Source: Saccharothrix violaceirubra | GTDB taxonomy: Bacteria; Actinomycetota; Actinomycetes; Mycobacteriales; Pseudonocardiaceae | DNA length: 64,000 bases | Assembly (NCBI RefSeq): GCF_014203755.1 | Contig: NZ_JACHJS010000001.1 | Coordinates: forward strand, 4,278,001-4,342,000 | Direction: 5' to 3' | Position numbers and translations under genes: made by a program | In this document: piece after piece, positions 60,461 through 64,000 of the stretch | Layout: every line of letters begins with the position of its first letter | Numbering within the stretch: position 1 is the first letter of the stretch | The notes under the pieces: model-generated | The model's input: the letters and a program-made list of their open reading frames with translations, nothing else | Database searches by the model: none | What the model was told of the DNA's origin: nothing

Positions 60461-61972
60461 ATGCCGCGTGTCCCGACCCTGATCGCCGCCGCCTGTGCCG
60501 CGGTCGCCCCGTTCCTGCCCGGCGGTGCCGCCCGTCCCGACGCCCTGGACCTGCCGGTCGTCGGGCTCGCGGTGATCGTGGTCCTCGCCGCCGGCGTCTC
60601 GCTGAGCCGCACGCCCTGGGCGCGGATTCCCTGCGCCCTGGTCGGCACGGCGGTCGCGGCCGTCTGCCTGCGACTCGACGTCGCGGACGGACTGCCCGCG
60701 CCCCGGCTGTCCGTGCTCGCCGCGGCCGGGCTCGGGGTGGCGATCGCGATCGCGGCCCGCGACCGGGTGCGACTCGTGGCCGCGGTGGCGATCGTCGGAC
60801 TCGCGATCGCGGTGCCGGCGGTGACGCGGGTCGCCGTCGTGCACTCGGAGACCGCGGGCGAGGGCGGCGCGGTGGCGCCGGTCGTCGAACGGCCCGTCAC
60901 GCGCCGGTGGGCGTGGGAGTCGTCGGACCCGATCTCCTACGTCGTCGCGGCCGGACGCGGGGTCGCGGTCGCCACGGTCGAGGGGGAGGTGGTCGGACTC
61001 GACGGCGTCGACGGCCGGGTCCGGTGGCGGTACGCCAGATCCGGCGGCCACGTCCTCGACCTCACCGCCTCCGCCGACGAACGCGCGGTGGTCGTCGCGT
61101 TCGGCTCCCCCGCCGACACCACGTCGAACCTCGTGGTGGTGCTCGACGCCCAGTCCGGTCGCCCCCGGTTCGAACGGGTGGTGTCCGGTGTGCTGGTGAG
61201 CGCGGGCGAGATCGTGCCGGGCAAGGCGACCATGGCGTTGCGCGAAGGCACGGACGACCACACGATCGTCGCCTACGACCTGGAGACCGGCGGCGAGCGC
61301 TGGCGTTGGCACGCCCCGACGGGCTGCACGTCGCCTTACGCCCTGCCCGCACGCGGCAGGGACATCGTGGTGGCACCGCTGGAATGCCCGGAGCGCGTCG
61401 GGATCATGGCCCTGGACGAGGTCGACGGCCGGCAGCGCTGGATGCACGTCGTCACCACGCGCCCGCCGGACGGCCAGGCCCAGACCCTGTTGCCGCGCGG
61501 TGCCCGCGACGGCGCCCTGCTGTCGTTGTCGATCACCACCGGACGCGCGGTGCCGGGCGCGGCGCTGTCCGGTCTGTTCGACAGCGCGACCGGTGTCCGC
61601 TACCCCGACCATCCCGAGCAGGGCTGGTGGGTGCGCCTGGACCTCGGCCCGACGCCGGTGGTCGAGCGCAGCGACCACGAGTCCGTGCTCGACCCGCGCA
61701 AGGGCACGCTGACGCCGTTGACGCACGCCGCGTGCGAGAAGGACGACAAAGCGGCCACCACGGCGTCGACCTACCTCTACGTGTGCGACGGCGGAGACCG
61801 GGTGTCGCTGTCGGTGCAGGACTTCACGGGCACGCCGGCGGCGGTGTCGACGATCGACCTGCCCGCGTCGCCGGGTTCGCGGATCGCGTTGGTGCCCGCG
61901 TCGGGCGCGGTGGTGCTGGCCCGGGTGTCCGGCGACGGTCCGGCCACCGTCGTGGGCATGGCCTCTCGTTGA
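60461..61972 (+). CDS. Membrane-anchored PQQ-like beta-propeller protein
   Basis: A 503-residue protein with four to five hydrophobic segments in the first 130 residues and an extracytoplasmic propeller with PQQ-type blades (VVGLDGVDGRVRWRYAR, VVLDAQSGRPRFERV, VAYDLETGGERWRWHA, MALDEVDGRQRWMHVV). It resembles the lipoprotein at 48.4-49.5 kb in fold only. GGAGGTGG precedes the ATG at 60461. The role is probably structural or binding; no catalytic residues are evident. Confidence 0.8.
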   Translation: MPRVPTLIAAACAAVAPFLPGGAARPDALDLPVVGLAVIVVLAAGVSLSRTPWARIPCALVGTAVAAVCLRLDVADGLPAPRLSVLAAAGLGVAIAIAARDRVRLVAAVAIVGLAIAVPAVTRVAVVHSETAGEGGAVAPVVERPVTRRWAWESSDPISYVVAAGRGVAVATVEGEVVGLDGVDGRVRWRYARSGGHVLDLTASADERAVVVAFGSPADTTSNLVVVLDAQSGRPRFERVVSGVLVSAGEIVPGKATMALREGTDDHTIVAYDLETGGERWRWHAPTGCTSPYALPARGRDIVVAPLECPERVGIMALDEVDGRQRWMHVVTTRPPDGQAQTLLPRGARDGALLSLSITTGRAVPGAALSGLFDSATGVRYPDHPEQGWWVRLDLGPTPVVERSDHESVLDPRKGTLTPLTHAACEKDDKAATTASTYLYVCDGGDRVSLSVQDFTGTPAAVSTIDLPASPGSRIALVPASGAVVLARVSGDGPATVVGMASR

Positions 61973-62333
61973 CGTTCACAGTTCCCGGCGGCGCCGACCG
62001 ACGACCGGAGGGGCCGCGCGGAAACCCTTGTCCTGCCTGGTCAACGGGCACCTCGACACCAACCGGAAACACGCCCGCAACGGACGTGGGGTGCCCGGTG
62101 ATCCTCCGATCGTCGGGTTGCCCGTGCTGACCGTCGGCTGATTCCATGGGGACGGATCACACCTGGCGGGCGCAGCCGGCGGCATGACCGTTGGGGGCCA
62201 GGCTCCGAGGTTCGCGGCTGCCCTCGACCGCCGTCCGGGTGGCTGTATCCGGCGACCGCCGTCCGCCGGTCGGACCTCACCACCGTCCATCTACACCCGC
62301 GGGCACCCGTGCCCGCGCAGGAGGAGTCTGGTG
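61973..62333. other. Intergenic region before the chitinase gene
   Basis: This 361-bp gap has no convincing gene. It lacks the TGGTCCAGACCT-type direct repeats known from Streptomyces chitinase promoters. Near its end, GCGGGCAC (62299-62306) and GTGCCCGC (62309-62316) form a compact 8-bp hairpin just before the chitinase ribosome-binding site (AGGAGGAG, 62319-62326), and could affect translation or bind a regulator. Confidence 0.5.
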
Positions 62334-63371
62334 ATGAAGGGTTTCACGGCACGGCTCACGGCCGTGTGTCTGGCGGTCGCGTTCGCGGTGACGCCGACCG
62401 GCACGGCGTCGGCGGCGGACACCTGCGCGCTCAAGCCGAGGCCGGCGGGCAAGGTGCTCCAGGGGTACTGGGAGAACTGGGACGGCGCGGTCAACGGCGT
62501 GCACCCGCCGTTCGGCTGGGTGCCGATCGACGACGCGCGCATCGCGCGGGCCGGCTACAACGTGATCAACGCGGCGTTCCCGGTCATCCGCAACGACGGC
62601 ACCGTGCTGTGGGAAGACGGCATGGACAACACGGTGAAGGTGTCCACCCCTGCCCAGATGTGCGCGGCGAAGGAGCAGGGCGCGACGATCCTGATGTCGA
62701 TCGGCGGTGCGGCGGCGGGCATCGACCTGAACTCGTCGGCGGTGGCGGACAAGTTCGTCGCCACGGTCGTGCCGATTCTGAAGAAGTACAACTTCGACGG
62801 CATCGACATCGACATCGAGACCGGCCTGACCGGTACCGGCAACATCAAGACGCTGTCGGCGTCGCAGAGCAACCTGATCCGGATCATCGACGGCGTGCTC
62901 GCCCAGATGCCCGCCGGCTTCGGCCTCACCATGGCCCCTGAAACGGCCTATGTGACCGGCGGCAGCGTGGTGTACGGCTCGATCTGGGGCGCGTACCTGC
63001 CGATCATCAAGAAGTACGCCGACAACGGCCGCCTGTGGTGGCTGAACATGCAGTACTACAACGGCAGCATGTACGGCTGCTCGGGCGACTCGTACCAGGC
63101 GGGCACCGTGCAGGGCTTCACCAAGCAGACCGAGTGCCTGAACAAGGGCCTGAACATCCAGGGCACCACCATCCAGCTGCCCTACGACAAGCAGGTGCCG
63201 GGCCTGCCCGCGCAGCCGGGCGCCGGCGGCGGCCACATGTCGACGTCGCTGGTGGGCCAGGCCTACCGGTCGATCCCGGGCCTCAAGGGCCTGATGACGT
63301 GGTCGATCAACTGGGACGGCTCGCGCAGCTTCTCGTTCGGCAACAACGTGAAGTCCCTCCAGGGCCGCTAG
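62334..63371 (+). CDS. Secreted GH18 chitinase
   Basis: A 345-residue glycoside hydrolase family 18 enzyme. A signal peptide ends at TASA (about residue 27). The GH18 motif DGIDIDIE spans residues 155-162 with Glu162 as the catalytic acid. Other family blocks are MSIGGAA, MAPETAY, MQYYNG and GLMTWSINWDG. There is no chitin-binding domain. It should hydrolyse beta-1,4-N-acetylglucosamine chains outside the cell. The ATG follows AGGAGGAG by 7 nt. A strong bidirectional hairpin follows the gene. Confidence 0.95.
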   Translation: MKGFTARLTAVCLAVAFAVTPTGTASAADTCALKPRPAGKVLQGYWENWDGAVNGVHPPFGWVPIDDARIARAGYNVINAAFPVIRNDGTVLWEDGMDNTVKVSTPAQMCAAKEQGATILMSIGGAAAGIDLNSSAVADKFVATVVPILKKYNFDGIDIDIETGLTGTGNIKTLSASQSNLIRIIDGVLAQMPAGFGLTMAPETAYVTGGSVVYGSIWGAYLPIIKKYADNGRLWWLNMQYYNGSMYGCSGDSYQAGTVQGFTKQTECLNKGLNIQGTTIQLPYDKQVPGLPAQPGAGGGHMSTSLVGQAYRSIPGLKGLMTWSINWDGSRSFSFGNNVKSLQGR

Positions 63372-63383
63372 CCCACAGCCGAC

Positions 63384-63418
63384 CGAGGTGCCCCCTTCCG
63401 CCGGAAGGGGGCACCTCG
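63384..63418. terminator. Bidirectional stem-loop terminator
   Basis: CGAGGTGCCCCCTTCC (63384-63399) pairs perfectly with 63403-63418 around a 3-nt loop. It lies between the convergent chitinase and reductase genes and should stop transcription from both sides. Confidence 0.85.
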
Positions 63419-63427
63419 TCGTATCGC

Positions 63428-64000
63428 CTAGGAAGTCGGGAACAACGCCCGCACATCGTGCCCGCCGAACCACAACCCGATCGCGAACGCCGCCGTGGCC
63501 TCCAACAACTCCGCCCGCTCGAGCCCTCCGGCGAGCACCGGAACACACCCGACCGCACGGACCAGCTCGGCGACCAGATCGAGCGCACGCGACGAGTCGC
63601 CACAGATCGGCACCCCGAGCGGCACCCCGCCGTAGACCGGCGCGGGAATGTCCCACGTACTCACGTGATGCAGGTTGAACGCCTTGACCACGTCCCCGCC
63701 GGAGGCACCCAGCGACCGCGCCTGCCCGACCCGGTCGAGCACGAACCGCCCCGGCACCACCGAGTTGGTGCAGTCGACGACCACCCGTCCGGGCACGTGC
63801 CCCAACACCTCGACGGCGACAGCGGCAGGCACCGCGACAAGCAGAACGTCACCATGCGACCGGGCGTCGGCCAACGACCCACCCGCCGACGCTCCGAGCC
63901 GAACCGCGAGGGCCCGCGCCCGCTCCACGGACCTCCCCCCGATCACCACCTCGTGACCGGCCGCGACCCAACGTGCCCCCAACGCCGCCGCCACACCACC
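63428..64000 (-). CDS. F420/NADP-reductase-like NAD(P)-binding protein (5' end cut off)
   Basis: The frame is open to the right edge, so the N-terminus with most of its Rossmann glycine motif is missing; only GGVAAALGARWVAAGHEVVIGGRS remains of it. Later segments VLLVAVPAAVAVEVLG, VVDCTNS, and VVKAFNLHHVSTW are those of F420H2:NADP oxidoreductase-like proteins (NAD(P)-binding domain, ProC/YdhM group). It ends at 63428, ten bases past the shared terminator. Confidence 0.82.
   Translation of the reverse strand, partial: GGVAAALGARWVAAGHEVVIGGRSVERARALAVRLGASAGGSLADARSHGDVLLVAVPAAVAVEVLGHVPGRVVVDCTNSVVPGRFVLDRVGQARSLGASGGDVVKAFNLHHVSTWDIPAPVYGGVPLGVPICGDSSRALDLVAELVRAVGCVPVLAGGLERAELLEATAAFAIGLWFGGHDVRALFPTS

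Overview
The window is very GC-rich with GTG/TTG starts, ATGA/GTGA gene overlaps, rare TTA codons and a PknG-type kinase operon. This points to a filamentous actinobacterium, most likely of the Pseudonocardiaceae (Saccharothrix/Lentzea/Actinosynnema type). The genus is an inference from gene content, not from a marker gene.

Layout. (1) 1-9.0 kb: the end of an unknown gene and a patatin-like membrane lipase. These converge on a minus-strand block: a cysteine hydrolase, a SpoIIE phosphatase, a B12-binding protein carrying the W-x9-EH light-sensor signature, a STAS anti-anti-sigma factor, an RsbW-like kinase and an orphan KdpD. (2) 9.2-18.5 kb: a WGR/DUF4132 giant protein, a cytochrome P450, a DUF6204 protein, an MFS exporter, an ArsR/SRPBCC pair with a perfect operator-like palindrome, an M20 peptidase and a SMI1/KNR4-like protein. 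(3) 18.8-40.2 kb: a TetR regulator followed by a complete-looking thiopeptide (pyritide RiPP) gene cluster, almost all genes overlapping or nearly touching. (4) 40.3-48.3 kb: an NTF2-like protein, then an operon of a degenerate trypsin/NTPase protein, a zinc ribbon, PknG, a vWA protein, a four-TM protein and a solute-binding lipoprotein. (5) 48.4-64 kb: a PQQ-propeller lipoprotein, an LLM oxidoreductase, a TIR-membrane protein, a methyltransferase, a CBS/DUF21 protein, a DrrAB-like ABC transporter with DUF4097 and RHH proteins, several membrane or unknown proteins, a secreted GH18 chitinase, and a truncated F420/NADP-reductase-like gene.

The thiopeptide cluster is the main discovery. The precursor (27515-27691) has a 42-residue leader and the core SCNCFCYICCSCSPSA. 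Its middle matches what I recall of GE37468 (N-C-F-C-Y-I-C-C-S-C-S) and its two ends match GE2270 (S-C-N-C and S-C-S-P-S-A). This predicts a 29-membered, EF-Tu-type thiopeptide with up to six thiazoles. Around it are two full LanB-type glutamylating dehydratases, an elimination protein, a [4+2] pyridine synthase, a SagB dehydrogenase, an Ocin-ThiF protein, two YcaO cyclodehydratases, a P450, a class C radical SAM methylase and a small YdhR-fold protein. Unusually for this class, it also has a glycosyltransferase, a MycE-like and a TylF/MycF-like sugar O-methyltransferase. Together these suggest a glycosylated, O-methylated series-d thiopeptide. I see no EF-Tu resistance copy and no NDP-sugar biosynthesis genes in the window.
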